From assembly GCF_007655135.1 (NCBI RefSeq), contig NC_045128.1, positions 40,313,885 through 40,377,884 on the forward strand: DNA of 64,000 nucleotides. The letters run 5' to 3'. The notes beneath the pieces were generated by a model. It did no database searches. It saw only the letters and a program-made list of their open reading frames with translations, and was not told the DNA's origin. The DNA is from Punica granatum (Eukaryota > Streptophyta > Magnoliopsida > Myrtales > Lythraceae). Positions 24,350 to 35,955 of this stretch are shown here, in pieces (the first letter of the stretch is position 1; each line of letters opens with the position of its first letter). A program made the position numbers and the translations under genes.

Positions 24350-25067
24350 ACTCTAAAAGTCTACCTTTGTATACTCTAATAAGAAATGTAAAAAATAATT
24401 CGAGATACAATTTAATGTATAAACCATCTTTCAGGATATATTTAATAATTTTCTCATAAATAATTGCTTTTAACGAAATGGTATAGTTTATTTTTCATAA
24501 AGAACATGATAATGTGATGAAAGGAATTATAACAATAAATTTCATTTTTCTCGCAATCCTATTAGTATTTTTTTTTAATTATGTGGCGAGATAAAATCAC
24601 TGATTTATTTATTTATTTATTTATATCTATATGCCTTTCATGTTGGGACTTTTCATTCTGACCATTAAAAGGGCCCTATCACCTCAACGGACACCTTGGC
24701 CCAAATAATACTACTCCAGATCTTTGACATGAAGGGGGGCTGATCTCTAATAAAGATATAAATATAGATAAAATTGTACATATTGTCGATCCATTTTATT
24801 GGACGTTCACATGCTGTGGGGTTAAGGTTTCCGAGTGGATATTAGATAGCTTGTCCACGATAGTGTTGTCCTAGACCACGTCTTTGTAAACCACGTCGGG
24901 AAAATATCATGGGATTCCCACTCGCGAAATCCATAGAAATATGATGATCATCTATATTCAATTCAAATAGAGTGATAAAAGATAGAGTAGTACATTAATG
25001 TACGCTTTCGCCGGGTAATAAAGTGATTTCAGGTTTGATATTCGTAGTGAAACTATCCGTGCTCATA

Positions 25068-25320
25068 ATTCGTTTGTTTATGAAGTGAAGTTTAACTCAA
25101 CTTCATTCCACTTAACTCTACTTCACTTTTTACTCAATTCAACAATAAAATCATTAATTTTTATCATTTTCTTCAATATAATAATAAATTCTTTTACATA
25201 CTTTTTTTAACTATTATTATAATTAATTTTTTAATATTAAATTATCTCAACTATTCACTATTTTTTCTCAATTCAACGTAATAATTACTTTTGATCATCT
25301 TCTTAAATACTAAATTAAAG
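25068..25320. repeat. MITE-like AT-rich element (copy B)
   Basis: Counterpart of 20505-20710. Starts near CGTTTGTTTATGAAGTGAAGTTTAACTC and has the same AT-rich body as the copies near 3.6 and 38.0 kb. Confidence 0.45.
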
Positions 25321-26398
25321 AAGATGAGGAAATTTTTTCCTCCGTAACTTATCTACAGCATTTCCAAGGGTAAGATGCCGCTAATCCACCGGAAAATTTT
25401 TTCGGAGCCTCATCGGCGACTTACTTGCGAATTTTCGACGGACAGTTATCGAGGGATATTTTCTCAATAATTTTCGTAGGTAAGGGCGATATTTTTAGAA
25501 ATGAAGAGAGTTGAATCATGCATCTTATCAGCTTGATCTTTTAAAAAACATACGGACCCAACTCCTTATAGATCCATTACGTATTTAACGATATATACCC
25601 AATAGGTTCGGTCGATAACTCGGTATCCATGATGTCGGGTAACTTGGAACTTGATGTCTCTAGTATTTATGAAAAGATTCAAGAGAACATCACGAATGCG
25701 AAACAGATGGCGTGTCATGCTTTGCACGTCGAAAGGAGGAGAGACCAAACCAAGTAAAGATTACCAAATCTTCTGCAGTTCAGTATGTGCCTATCATGTA
25801 AAAAAACGTATATGAAGACGTGTATGTGTTCTGCCGCAACAGCTAAAACAATTACGTGCCGCCAGGGTCTTTCTAACTTCTGTGGGAGAGAGAGAGGCGT
25901 GCTTCTTCTCATTCTCAAAGGTTCTCATGACATCTGAAGAAATTAGGAGTCGGCCTGCCGAGAAAATTTTGGTAACCGAAAGCGACCTTAATCTGCTGTA
26001 TTAAACCAGCTAGCGCCCGAACCGCCGCGCCATATCGCGGGTCGAATAAATTCTTTCTCCTATTTTTTGGGCCACTGTACGACATTATAAACAATAGTCG
26101 TGATTAAATAAAACTACATCATATAAAATTCGCAATTATCTTGGCCAACCAAACTGGGAAAAAAGCTCTGGCATTTTATATATGTAATTAGATTAAACAA
26201 AGACCCACAATGCCCAAAACTGGACCTGCAGTGCTCTGAATTTCCTTTAGGTTACATAATATTTCTATGTACACAAGTAGCTAAAATAAATTACAACTCC
26301 AATGTTAATCATGATTCTAATTATTATTATTATTGTGGTACAATATTTTTGTGATAGTGGCAATTGATTGATTAATTAATTGATTAACTGATAGCAAA

Positions 26399-26958
26399 TT
26401 AATTATCCCAGCAGGCTGTTCCTGGAGATTTAGGGTCATGGTGGTGGTTGGCTCCTGCTCCCGGGTAGTCTGTGCTCTCCTCCATCTCCATCCTTCCCTC
26501 TACAAGCCCGTCCCACACCCCCAAAGTATCCATCCCTTCTTCCTGCACATTAATTAAGCTTAAACCAATACATACACATACCTTAATTCGGGGTACTTTT
26601 TTCATAATCAAAGCTGAATGTCTTAAATCGATCAGATCGGAGTTCATGTCACGATATATTCAAGTAGAAAATGAGGATGAGGAGTTATTAACCTGATAAG
26701 CCGGTGCCATGTCCTGGTTTGATGATGCTTCTTCTTCAGGGGCTACTGAATTTAGACTTCCTATTTGTTAATTTAACATCGTCAGATATAGTCTCATGAC
26801 CAACCAAAACAGAACAGAATTCATATATATATAATTTCAGACTTACTGGTGGCAGGAACAGCAAGAGAGGAGAGGAGGAGATGGGAGAAACAGAGCAGCA
26901 GAACAAAAACCCTTGTGAAAGCTGCAGATGATGATGGTGATGAAGCCTTGCCCTCCAT
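26399..26958 (-). CDS. PSY-type sulfated peptide precursor, copy B, with extended C-terminus
   Basis: Three exons: 26958-26847, 26760-26693 and 26542-26399, giving 107 residues with the same phases as copy A. The signal peptide and core are kept (STDYPGAGANHHHDPKSPG), so this too looks like a secreted PSY-type precursor. Differences from copy A: one codon lost in the serine run near the N-terminus, Lys to Asn, Thr to Met and His to Tyr in the variable region, and Arg to His inside the predicted peptide. The TGA that ends copy A is TGC here, so translation continues for four residues (CWDN) to a TAA. No frameshift, and all splice sites are intact, so it should be expressible. Whether the tail is removed during maturation is unknown. 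Confidence 0.83.
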
Positions 26959-27066
26959 AGCTGATGGAACTGAAGCTCTGATGGTGATGACTGGAGACAG
27001 AGAGAAGGGGGTGTTCTGATGGGGAAAGGAAGAATGAATGGCCCCGTGGAGGTGGAGGGGGGCCTT

Positions 27067-27074
27067 CTTATATA
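27067..27074 (-). promoter_or_regulatory. TATA box of PSY-type gene B
   Basis: TATATAAG on the minus strand, about 109 bp upstream of the ATG at 26958, conserved with copy A. Confidence 0.6.
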
Positions 27075-28340
27075 TGGATGGATGGTAAACTTGAATTCGC
27101 ACCGACATATATATATATATATAGTAATTGAGCGAATTTAGAATTATATGAGTTGCTTTTGCTCCATGGCAGCAAAGCTAGAGGATGAAGTCAACCTTCT
27201 CATGGAGTACTGCTTGTTGTTGGGAATGGAAGTTCCCCCCATGTCATTTTCATACCCATAAATTAATATGAGTAGCTTTGATCAAGATTCTGCTCACTGA
27301 TCCATTGACAAATGAGTTGATTAATTTCCGAGCACTCTTTTGGTCATTTGATGAACCCTATAGATGTTATTTTACTCGTGTTGGCTTTCAAGTGAGAAAT
27401 TGATTTCGGGTGATTACGTAGATAATTTTTGTATCGCCACTACTTTTTTGTATGATGAGATATTGACCAAGCAACGGCATAGGTCAGCTAGGCACCTCCC
27501 TCAATTGCTCTTGACTGACTTCATGATACACACGTATTGTTAACTTTTAATGAGAATATTAAATTCTCTTATCGTTTTCCCTTATGGATGGAACTTCTTA
27601 GTCACTCTAGAGAGAATTGCTCCTCTTAATTAATAATCTAAATCTCGGGTATGTCCATGTCCATGTGCATCCACGTGCACTAGACCGTCACGGGTCTGAA
27701 TAACTCAGTAGATGTGTGCAAGCAAATGTAGTAGCATTGATCAAACGTCATTTCTAAAGAGTTTTCAGGTCTTTCCCTAATTTAGTCATATGATGTGACA
27801 AGTTAATTATTTATGTGACAAGGCGATTGATCTCCTAGTGATCCACAGACGAACTTGGGATCCAAACGCATATCATATGAATATCAATGAACTCTTTTAC
27901 CTCCTAAAAGGTGGATAATCATATTGTCATTCATGTCATCCTAACGTAGAATCTAGCATTCAAATTAAATTTCGGTAATATATGTTGTAAACGCGTTGTT
28001 GATTTCATATAACTTTTTACGCGATAAAGGCACCATTTTTCCTAGGTAAAAAAGAGGCCGGATAATGACTTGAGAGTCATTTCGACATGTGATGCAAGGA
28101 ATATATACGAGGTTTAGTTAGTTGGGGAGCGAAAGAAATTTCTTAATATAACTGCAAAACATCATTTACTTAATCGTGCTAGCATCTTCCCTTTTTCGGA
28201 CTGCGGCGTGCGCGCACCTCAGTATACATATATACATGTTTACTAGTTGTTATTCATACCCAGTGTACATATATATTGTCTACTAAAGTTGCATGAGCCA
28301 ATTAAGGAATATTCCCCTCTCTAACAGTTTTTTTTTTTTA

Positions 28341-28517
28341 GCGTGAATCCGGGTATCTGAAAGTCTAATTGGGCTCCGACTAATCTAATCGAGTGGGGTC
28401 GGCCCACTATGGGATAAAGCTCTCCCAGCTTTGATTTTTTTTGCATTCACAAGGGCTTGAACTAGAAATCTTACTTAAGCGAAATAAGTATCGAACCGCT
28501 TGAATCAACCAATGTCA
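28341..28517 (-). mobile_element. SINE-like element, family 3 (copy B)
   Basis: Duplicate of the element at 23531-23711. It was present before the segmental duplication, since both copies hold it at the same place. Confidence 0.55.
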
Positions 28518-29419
28518 GAAATTATTATTATTATTATTATTATTTTGATAATATCATGATATCATATCATCTCATATTTTATTTTTCTCTCTGGGCCTCG
28601 TCAGAATATAAATCAGGCCCATACACATCCAGTGAAAAAACCCGTTCAGCCCATGTTTGATGGGCCGAAGTAACAGAACATTGATGAAGCAAAGGGCGGC
28701 GTTGAAACTCCTAATGTACTAAGACAAAGCTTTGAGATCAACATCAACAGCAACTGTGAATCCTTTGAGATCAAATATTGTCTCATATTATCTTTGATTA
28801 ATTTTACGATGATTAGGTCGAAGTCATCAATTCAAAGTGCTCGTAGACACAATAGATTGCAAGCGCCTCGAAGAATTGGCTCGCCTATGCTTTGCACTAT
28901 GTCCAACAAATGAATCGTGGAATAAATTAGTAGAGCGATGAATTGACTCCGATTCAAAGCATTTGCAGTACATAAGATAGTTTCGACACGTTAATCACTG
29001 AAACACTCGTGTTCACATCAGCATATACATCGCTCTTCTGAATGTATAGATCTTGTATTATTACCTTCCCTAAAACCATATCGACTCCTCCATTTACCCA
29101 CCGGTAGTTTCACGATACCTTTTACAGTACATCCGTTACAGTTACAGACAGCACCTGCAGATATTACGGAGCACCGATACTCGTAAATGTAATATATATT
29201 AAAGTGGCAAATCTCCAAATCCCCACGATGAGTCCCGTTAGGGGAGATCGATCAGTGTGCGAGAGGGCAGAGGCATATTTTATGAAGGTTTTGTCAGTGT
29301 TGTACGTACGTGTGCAGGGGATATTTAATCAATGCTACGGCTGCTGTGGTGGCTGGGAATATTAATCAATCCCATTACTGCATGCAGGTATTTATTGTTA
29401 TTATTATATGTTTCTTTTT

Positions 29420-30132
29420 GGGTTAATAATCTGAAAAAACATCAACTCTGTCAATTTTTTCAATTTTAATATGATCTTTATTTTTTAATAAGAAAAAACA
29501 CAAACTTTGATTTTCTTATCATGTTATGCATTTGTGCCATTTTCTATCATTTTGCTGATGTGGAAGAAAACGGTGCTTACATGGCGAACGGTGTCATGCC
29601 ACGTCAGCAAAAAATAAAATAAAAATTCTAAAAAATCTAAAAATATTGAAAAAGACTTTGATTCGAGAAAGAGTGGGGACCTCGGTCAGCCACTACCCAT
29701 CATTGGCCACATCGGTAACTCCAATCGGGAGAACTCCCAATTTGAGAGTTCTCCTGACTCCGACGGGTGGAGCCTTGACTCAGGCCAGCACCCCCTTTCA
29801 TTGGGGTAGCTGGTGCCCTCTGTGGTCATCAGCGACCGTAATCGAGGGGATGGTGGCTAACTGTGGGCAGGGGCTTGTTGGGGGCCATACCCTTTCTCAG
29901 ATCAAAGCATTTGTCTCTTGTAATTTTTTTTTAATTATTTTTGCAGACGGAACATGGCAAAGTTGGTCGGGTAAGTATCATTTTTCGCCTCGTCAGCAAA
30001 ATGGATGGAAAATGGGACAGATGCCTGACGTAATAAGAAAATTAAAGTTCATGTCTGTTTCTACCAAAAAATAAAGTTTATCCCAAAACTGAAAAAATTA
30101 ACAGAGTTCGTGCTTTTATGGATTATTAACCA
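29420..30132. mobile_element. long-TIR Mutator-like element with 9-bp target duplication
   Basis: The left end GGTTAATAATCTGAAAAAAC and the reverse complement of the right end (GGTTAATAATCCATAAAAGC) match and continue for about 80 bases (AACTCTGT.AATTTTTTCA, AAACTTTATTTTTT). TTTCTTTTT occurs immediately outside both ends (29411-29419 and 30133-30141), the 9 bp expected for a Mutator-like insertion, though low in complexity. The interior (about 29650-29960) is clearly GC-richer than its surroundings. No transposase is encoded. Gene-fragment capture is possible but unproven. Confidence 0.65.
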
Positions 30133-30141
30133 TTTCTTTTT

Positions 30142-31412
30142 TTCTCTTTTATGTGTATCATCTGATGTTTGGATACCTAACTCACTTTGACTAATCCATG
30201 TCCTAGCAGAGTTGGCTCACGAAATGATAAAACTTTCAAATCATAAATTTTCTTCATTAATAAGATACGAACTCGAGATATTCTTTGAAAGAAACATATC
30301 ATTTAAATCGGACCGTTGGTTGTTATATTTGTTAATAATAGAAATGCAGTAATTAATATTAACATAGCTCGGGGCAGGCAGTGCTGGAGCAATTTTTCTG
30401 TACGGGGCAGAAAAAGTGTAACGTTCATATTTGCAGAGGCCTGCAAGTGGGGGAGTCGGTTTGGCCGTCATCCATCAGCTCGTGTCTCTTTTCGCCTTCC
30501 ATATGGCCATGGGGAAGTGGCCAAACCAAACAATAGCATGAACTGAAACCATTGGCATCCATCAGTCGGCATTCTCTTTCCTCTCTCATCTCATCACTCA
30601 GATTCTTCACACGATGTGTTTTTTTTTTTCGTTTTCCCTATTTGTTTATTTTCCACATGTTAAAGGTAAAACGACTCGATGATCTTCGTAAGATTCGCCA
30701 TCGATCACTTTGATCTCCAAGACATGCACGCACCCACCTAATACAACCAAACTGGGCAGTGTTACTCATTCGTAGGGATGACTATGGGACGGGTTTGAAC
30801 GGAAAGAAACAAATCTCCACAGCAAACTCCTTACTCCTTTTATGAGATTTGAACATTCGAACCAAACAATTACAAGCATTCACCAATTTAATTAACAAGG
30901 TATTTCTTAAGAGCGAGCCGTGGTAGAAGAACGATAAGAAGAGATAATGAACCCTAATTGAATTAACAGGGGTATTTCGTAAATTTAATAAATAATTACG
31001 GGTATTTAGATCATTTTATACCTTAATGGGTTTAGGACGGATTTTGTGGCAAAATACCAAATCATTCCCAAATCCTATAGGATCTTCATAAAAAATTTCC
31101 AAACTCTTCCCGTGACTCATTGAGTAAAATCCTTCAACATCCCAATAGGGTTTGGAACGGGTTAAAGCCCATTTAAGAAAATCCATGATCATCCATACAC
31201 ATTCACTAAAATAAATAACACTTTATCAAATGTATATAATTGAAATATTGACTATATTAAGGTCTCATAAATTCTCACTTACTGGTGATTATTAGTTGTT
31301 AGTGAACGATATTCGCTTCATATTTTTTTGGTAATATTTTTTGCTTTTTTGTTTTTTTTTGGGTAAGCCACTTCATATTTAGATGATCTAGCTAGGCCAG
31401 GATTATTGCCCC
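30142..31412. other. intergenic, no gene recognised
   Basis: No exon-like frame with a recognisable domain. Short frames overlap on both strands near 30316-30610 without any homology I can name. Confidence 0.45.
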
Positions 31413-31585
31413 GTTTGAATTGTTAGACCGATTTTAGAATCATGATTTTGATTTTAACTCAACACTCTACACAACAAAAATACACGTTTCCTAAGTCAAA
31501 TTTATAATACTATCTCATTTGTCTTTTTCCACAATCAAAATCAAAATCAAAATCATGATTTTAAAATCACACTAACAATTCAAAC
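31413..31585. repeat. palindromic MITE with perfect 14-bp inverted ends
   Basis: GTTTGAATTGTTAG at 31413-31426 is the exact reverse complement of CTAACAATTCAAAC at 31572-31585. Just inside, ATCATGATTTTGATTTT mirrors AAAATCATGAT, so the RNA or single strand could fold into a long hairpin. The interior CAACACTCTACACAACAAAAATACACGTTTCC links it to the 4.4 and 9.5 kb family. Confidence 0.7.
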
Positions 31586-32800
31586 GCAGCCTTAAAGACT
31601 TACGGTACAGTTGGATGGGATCGTCTGATTTTACGTTAGGATTAATTAACACATAATTAAACACGGGGACGAGCATTATATGCGCATTGAGTTTGGCAAT
31701 GGAGCCAAAATCCCAACGACAAGGGACATCTGAAATGGAACCCGACCACTGTTGATCTTACTCACAGTAGAAATGTTGCAAATCCTTAATGAAAGCTACA
31801 AGAATTTTTCCATTTTTTCTACCGCACTCCTATAAAAGTATAGCCATTCGATTTGAGGCACATACTAAACGGCCAATACCATAATTCACACCAAGAGAAA
31901 TTTACCATTTAGTGGATCAGTCCGATTCGAACTGAATTAGTTGGCATCTATTGAATTTTTAAATATTATGATGCATATAAAAAATTAATCAAAACTTAAC
32001 GTTAGGCTGTAGCAAGTGTTCACAGATACAGAACCATGAATATCTCCCGTAATCATTATATTACTAGCCCTTTTTAAGAGAAATATTATTAGTGAAAATC
32101 ACAAAATATACGTGTTCATTTTTTGTTTTTGAGATTCCAATAAGCTATATCTAACATGCCTCTCCAAGTTCCACGTGATTTCCTCGGTCAAAGACCCACT
32201 GGAACATTCATTCGTCGGTCCTGTGCATGCGTGCGACGACTCAAGAATGTCCCATGGTGGCATTTTCCGGGAAAAAAAAAATGTCAACACCAAGGGTAGT
32301 AATCCAGGTGGTAAACTTACTCGGAAGACATCACCGCTCCCCCCACCTGACTCAACCCGGCCGCTGGCCACTCGGTCACCTGACTCGGTCATTTTGCATC
32401 GATCGGCCCACTAAAGAGTAATTTTTTTTATTTCATAAAATTCGAATATGAGTTTTTATTTAAGGATTACTCATTTTTATTTCAATGCCAAACCGTGATC
32501 CTTTTTTCATTGTGTACTATAATATTCAAAAGCGGATTTTGATTAATCCAGTTTGAGTCGGTGATTATTATTTTTCTTTTGTGCACCGTGGCATTCGGAA
32601 GCTCAACGGGCTCTGACTAATTTAATTTGAGCCTCATTCACAACATGAATTTTCTCGAATCCGATACTTAACTTTAAAAAATAAACTTTAAATTACTTTA
32701 ATCAATTTCGTATCGATTTCCTCTTTTCAGTTTGGTCTCGGTTCCAAGATCTCGCCAAGTCAGCATTTTGTCTTACGTTTATCCCGCTCCTCCCTCCCCC
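31586..32800. other. intergenic; partial SINE-like remnant near 32515-32690
   Basis: No gene recognised. The 32515-32690 stretch contains words of SINE family 3 (AAGCTCAACGGGCTCTGACTAATTTAATTTGAGCC, then ATTCACAA), too diverged to delimit. The right end runs into the promoter of the MCTP gene. Confidence 0.35.
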
Positions 32801-32976
32801 ACCTTTTAAAACCCCCTGGCCCCTCCTCTGCTTTTCATATGTCCCCAGCTAAATCCAAAAGCCAAACCAAAATCTCTCTCTCCCTCTTTCTCTCTCTCTC
32901 TACTAAGACTCGTCAGATCAAATCACACTCGCAGTAAAGGTCTCAAACCCTGTACATTGCTTTGTTTGAGCCAGCC

Positions 32977-35955
32977 ATGGCGGAAATCTGCACCAGGAAG
33001 CTCATAGTGGAGGTCTGCAATGCCAAGAACCTCATGCCGAAGGACGGCCAAGGCACGGCCAGCGCCTACGCCATTGTAGATTTCGACGGCCAGCGGCGGC
33101 GCACTAAGACCAAGTTCAGAGACCTGAACCCCCAGTGGGACGAGAAGATGGAGTTCCTGGTCCACGACAAGGAGTCCATGGCCACCGAGATCCTCGAGAT
33201 CAACCTCTACAACGACAAGAAGACTGGTAAGCGGAGCACCTTCCTGGGAAAAGTCAAGCTCGCCGGGACCACTTTTGTCCAATCGGGATCCGAGGCCCTG
33301 GTCTACTATCCGTTGGAGAAGCGGAGCGTGTTCTCCCAGATCAAGGGTGAGATCGGGCTGAGGGTTTTTTACATTGACGAGGATCCTCCGGCGACCGAGG
33401 CCGCCGCAGAGCAGAAGCCAGAGGCGGATCCTGCAGGTGCTAAGGCACCGGAGGAGAAGCCACCTGAGGACCCGAAACCGGAGGACAAGACAGAGGAGAA
33501 GGCTGAAGAGGCTAAGAAGGAAGAAGAGAAGCCCAAGGAAGAGGAGAAGCCGGGTCCTGCAGAGAACCTGAAGAAAGAAGAGTCTCCAGCTTCTGCGTTG
33601 CCTCCAGCGGAGGTGGATAATCCTCCGCTAGCACTTTCGGAGGATTCGAAACAGATTGCAAAGGAAAAGGCAGAGAATGGAAAGCTCGCCATCAATGACC
33701 TTGAGCTCCAGTCGCTCTCCAGTGATCGGAGTCGCAGCGCATACGATCTGGTCGATCGAATGCCGTTCCTCTATGTCCGTGTCGTGAAGGCCAAGCAAGC
33801 AGATGCCGACTCTAAATTGCCTGCCTATGCTAAGCTCGTGATCGGAACTCACAGCGTGAAGACCAAGACGCAGAGCGATAACCGTGAGTGGGATCAAGTA
33901 TTCGCCTTTGATAAGGAAGGTCTGAACTCCACCCATCTTGAGGTCTCTATATGGACCGAGGAGAAGAAGGAGAACGATCAGATCGTCGAGAACTCTCTCG
34001 GGACGGTGTCGTTTGATTTGCGGGAGGTGCCGAAAAGGGTGCCACCAGACAGTCCCTTAGCTCCTCAGTGGTACACTCTGGAATCGGAGAAGACGACCGG
34101 AAATGACGTCATGCTGGCTGTCTGGTTCGGGACCCAGGCTGACGAGGCCTTTCAGGAGGCCTGGCAATCGGATTCCGGCGGGCTGGTACCGGAGACCCGA
34201 GCCAAAGTCTACCTCTCCCCGAAGCTGTGGTACTTGAGGTTAACGGTTATCCAAACCCAGGATCTCCAGCTAGGTTCGGGATCCGAGCCTAAGGTCAGGA
34301 GTCCTGAGCTGTACGTTAAAGGTCAACTTGGTCCGCAGCTTTTCAAGACGGGTCGGACCAGTGCCTGGTCGTCTCCCTCCAACTCGGCTAACCCGACTTG
34401 GAACGAGGATCTAGTGTTCGTGGCGGCTGAGCCATTCGAGCCATTCTTGGTGGTCACAGTGGAGGATGTTACGAACGGGAAGCCGGTGGGCCATGCTAGG
34501 ATACACGTCCCCAGCATCGAGAGGAGAACGGACGACCGAGCTGAACCGAAATCTAGGTGGTTCAATATGGCCGGACCGGATGAGAGCAAGCCCTATGCGG
34601 GAAGGATCCACGTGAGGGTGTGCCTAGAGGGCGGCTATCACGTGCTCGATGAAGCGGCTCACCTGACAAGTGATGTTCGAGCCTCAGCTAAGCAGCTCGC
34701 CAAGGCCCCGATCGGCCTGTTGGAAGTGGGAATTCGTGGGGCCACCAACTTGCTCCCAGTGAAGACCAAGGATGGGACCCGCGGGACCACGGATGCTTAT
34801 GTCGTGGCCAAGTACGGGCCCAAGTGGGTCCGGACACGGACCATCCTCGATCGGTTCAATCCGAGGTGGAACGAGCAGTACACTTGGGATGTCTATGATC
34901 CATGCACTATACTCACAATCGGGGTGTTCGATAATGGACGGTACAGGCGTGATGAAGCAGGTAAGCCCGGGAGAGATGTCCGGGTCGGGAAAGTACGGAT
35001 CCGCCTATCGACCCTCGACACAAACCGGGTGTACATGAATTCCTATTCCCTCACTGTCCTGCATTCTGGTGGGGCCAAGAAGATGGGGGAGGTTGAGATC
35101 GCAGTGAGGTTCTCTTGCTCATCATGGCTCAGCTTAATTCAGGCCTACACCAACCCGATGCTGCCGAGGATGCACTATGTGCGCCCGCTTGGCCCGGCCC
35201 AGCAGGACATACTCCGCCATACGGCCATGCGAATCGTGACCGCCCGGCTCGCCCGTTCTGAACCGCCGCTAGGCCAGGAGGTCGTCCAGTACATGCTCGA
35301 CTCTGACATGCACGTGTGGAGTATGAGACGGAGCAAGGCCAATTGGTTCCGGGTAGTGGGCTGCCTGTCCCACGCTGCCACCCTTGCCCGGTGGCTCGAT
35401 GGGATCCGCACGTGGGCCCACCCGCCAACCACCGTCCTGGTCCACGTGCTGCTTGTGGCAATCGTGCTGTGCCCGCACTTGGTCCTCCCGACCGTGTTCA
35501 TGTACGCCTTCCTGATCCTGGTGCTGAGGTTCCGCTTCCGCCAGCGGGCCCCGCTCAACATGGACCCGAGGCTGTCCTACGTAGACGTGGTGGGCCCCGA
35601 CGAGCTGGACGAGGAGTTTGATGGGTTCCCGACCACACGGTCTCCGGAGGTGGTACGTATCCGATACGACAGGCTGCGGGCCCTCGCGGGCCGAGCTCAG
35701 ACGCTGCTAGGCGACGTGGCGGCCCAGGGGGAGCGCCTGGAGGCGCTGTTCAACTGGCGGGACCCACGGGCCACGGGCATCTTCGTGATGGTCTGCCTAT
35801 TCGCCTCGTTCCTCTTCTATGCGGTGCCGTTCAAGGCGTTCGTGCTGGGTTCGGGGTTCTACTACCTGCGGCACCCGAGGTTCCGGGACGACATGCCGTC
35901 GGTGCCGGTCAACTTCTTCCGGCGGCTGCCATCTCTCTCCGACCAAATTCTGTAG
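32977..35955 (+). CDS. multiple C2 domain and transmembrane region protein (MCTP14/16 type)
   Basis: A single intronless frame of 992 residues from an ATG in good context (CCAGCCATGGCG); most plant MCTP genes also lack introns. In order: C2 domain about 5-110 (TRKLIVEVCNAKNLMPKDG), an acidic Pro/Glu/Lys-rich linker about 140-245, C2 about 265-375, C2 about 415-545, C2 about 585-725 (LEVGIRGATNLLPVKTKDG), and a C-terminal phosphoribosyltransferase_C region with two hydrophobic hairpins (about 835-865 and 930-965) ending FFRRLPSLSDQIL. MCTPs anchor in the endoplasmic reticulum and tether it to the plasma membrane at plasmodesmata; QUIRKY is the best-known member. Sequence and recalled gene order point to the MCTP14/MCTP16 branch, not QUIRKY. 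A CT-rich leader lies at 32873-32902. Confidence 0.93.
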   Translation: MAEICTRKLIVEVCNAKNLMPKDGQGTASAYAIVDFDGQRRRTKTKFRDLNPQWDEKMEFLVHDKESMATEILEINLYNDKKTGKRSTFLGKVKLAGTTFVQSGSEALVYYPLEKRSVFSQIKGEIGLRVFYIDEDPPATEAAAEQKPEADPAGAKAPEEKPPEDPKPEDKTEEKAEEAKKEEEKPKEEEKPGPAENLKKEESPASALPPAEVDNPPLALSEDSKQIAKEKAENGKLAINDLELQSLSSDRSRSAYDLVDRMPFLYVRVVKAKQADADSKLPAYAKLVIGTHSVKTKTQSDNREWDQVFAFDKEGLNSTHLEVSIWTEEKKENDQIVENSLGTVSFDLREVPKRVPPDSPLAPQWYTLESEKTTGNDVMLAVWFGTQADEAFQEAWQSDSGGLVPETRAKVYLSPKLWYLRLTVIQTQDLQLGSGSEPKVRSPELYVKGQLGPQLFKTGRTSAWSSPSNSANPTWNEDLVFVAAEPFEPFLVVTVEDVTNGKPVGHARIHVPSIERRTDDRAEPKSRWFNMAGPDESKPYAGRIHVRVCLEGGYHVLDEAAHLTSDVRASAKQLAKAPIGLLEVGIRGATNLLPVKTKDGTRGTTDAYVVAKYGPKWVRTRTILDRFNPRWNEQYTWDVYDPCTILTIGVFDNGRYRRDEAGKPGRDVRVGKVRIRLSTLDTNRVYMNSYSLTVLHSGGAKKMGEVEIAVRFSCSSWLSLIQAYTNPMLPRMHYVRPLGPAQQDILRHTAMRIVTARLARSEPPLGQEVVQYMLDSDMHVWSMRRSKANWFRVVGCLSHAATLARWLDGIRTWAHPPTTVLVHVLLVAIVLCPHLVLPTVFMYAFLILVLRFRFRQRAPLNMDPRLSYVDVVGPDELDEEFDGFPTTRSPEVVRIRYDRLRALAGRAQTLLGDVAAQGERLEALFNWRDPRATGIFVMVCLFASFLFYAVPFKAFVLGSGFYYLRHPRFRDDMPSVPVNFFRRLPSLSDQIL

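Larger units (their letters stand above)
24350..29164. repeat. tandem segmental duplication, copy B
   Basis: Direct repeat of 19705-24349. It lacks the 79-bp AAAAG-bounded segment of copy A. It has extra sequence near 25436-25485 and about 130 bp near 25556-25690 that copy A lacks. The (ATT)n tract is much shorter. The junction at 24349/24350 joins GCAGATAT directly to ACTCTAAAAG; only a few shared bases (TACTCT) are visible at the breakpoints, which suggests microhomology rather than a long repeat drove the duplication. Confidence 0.93.

Noticed and set aside
29646..30074. 142-codon plus-strand frame inside the 29.4 kb element
   Set aside because: Entirely within a long-TIR element and no recognisable protein family; kept only as possible cargo.
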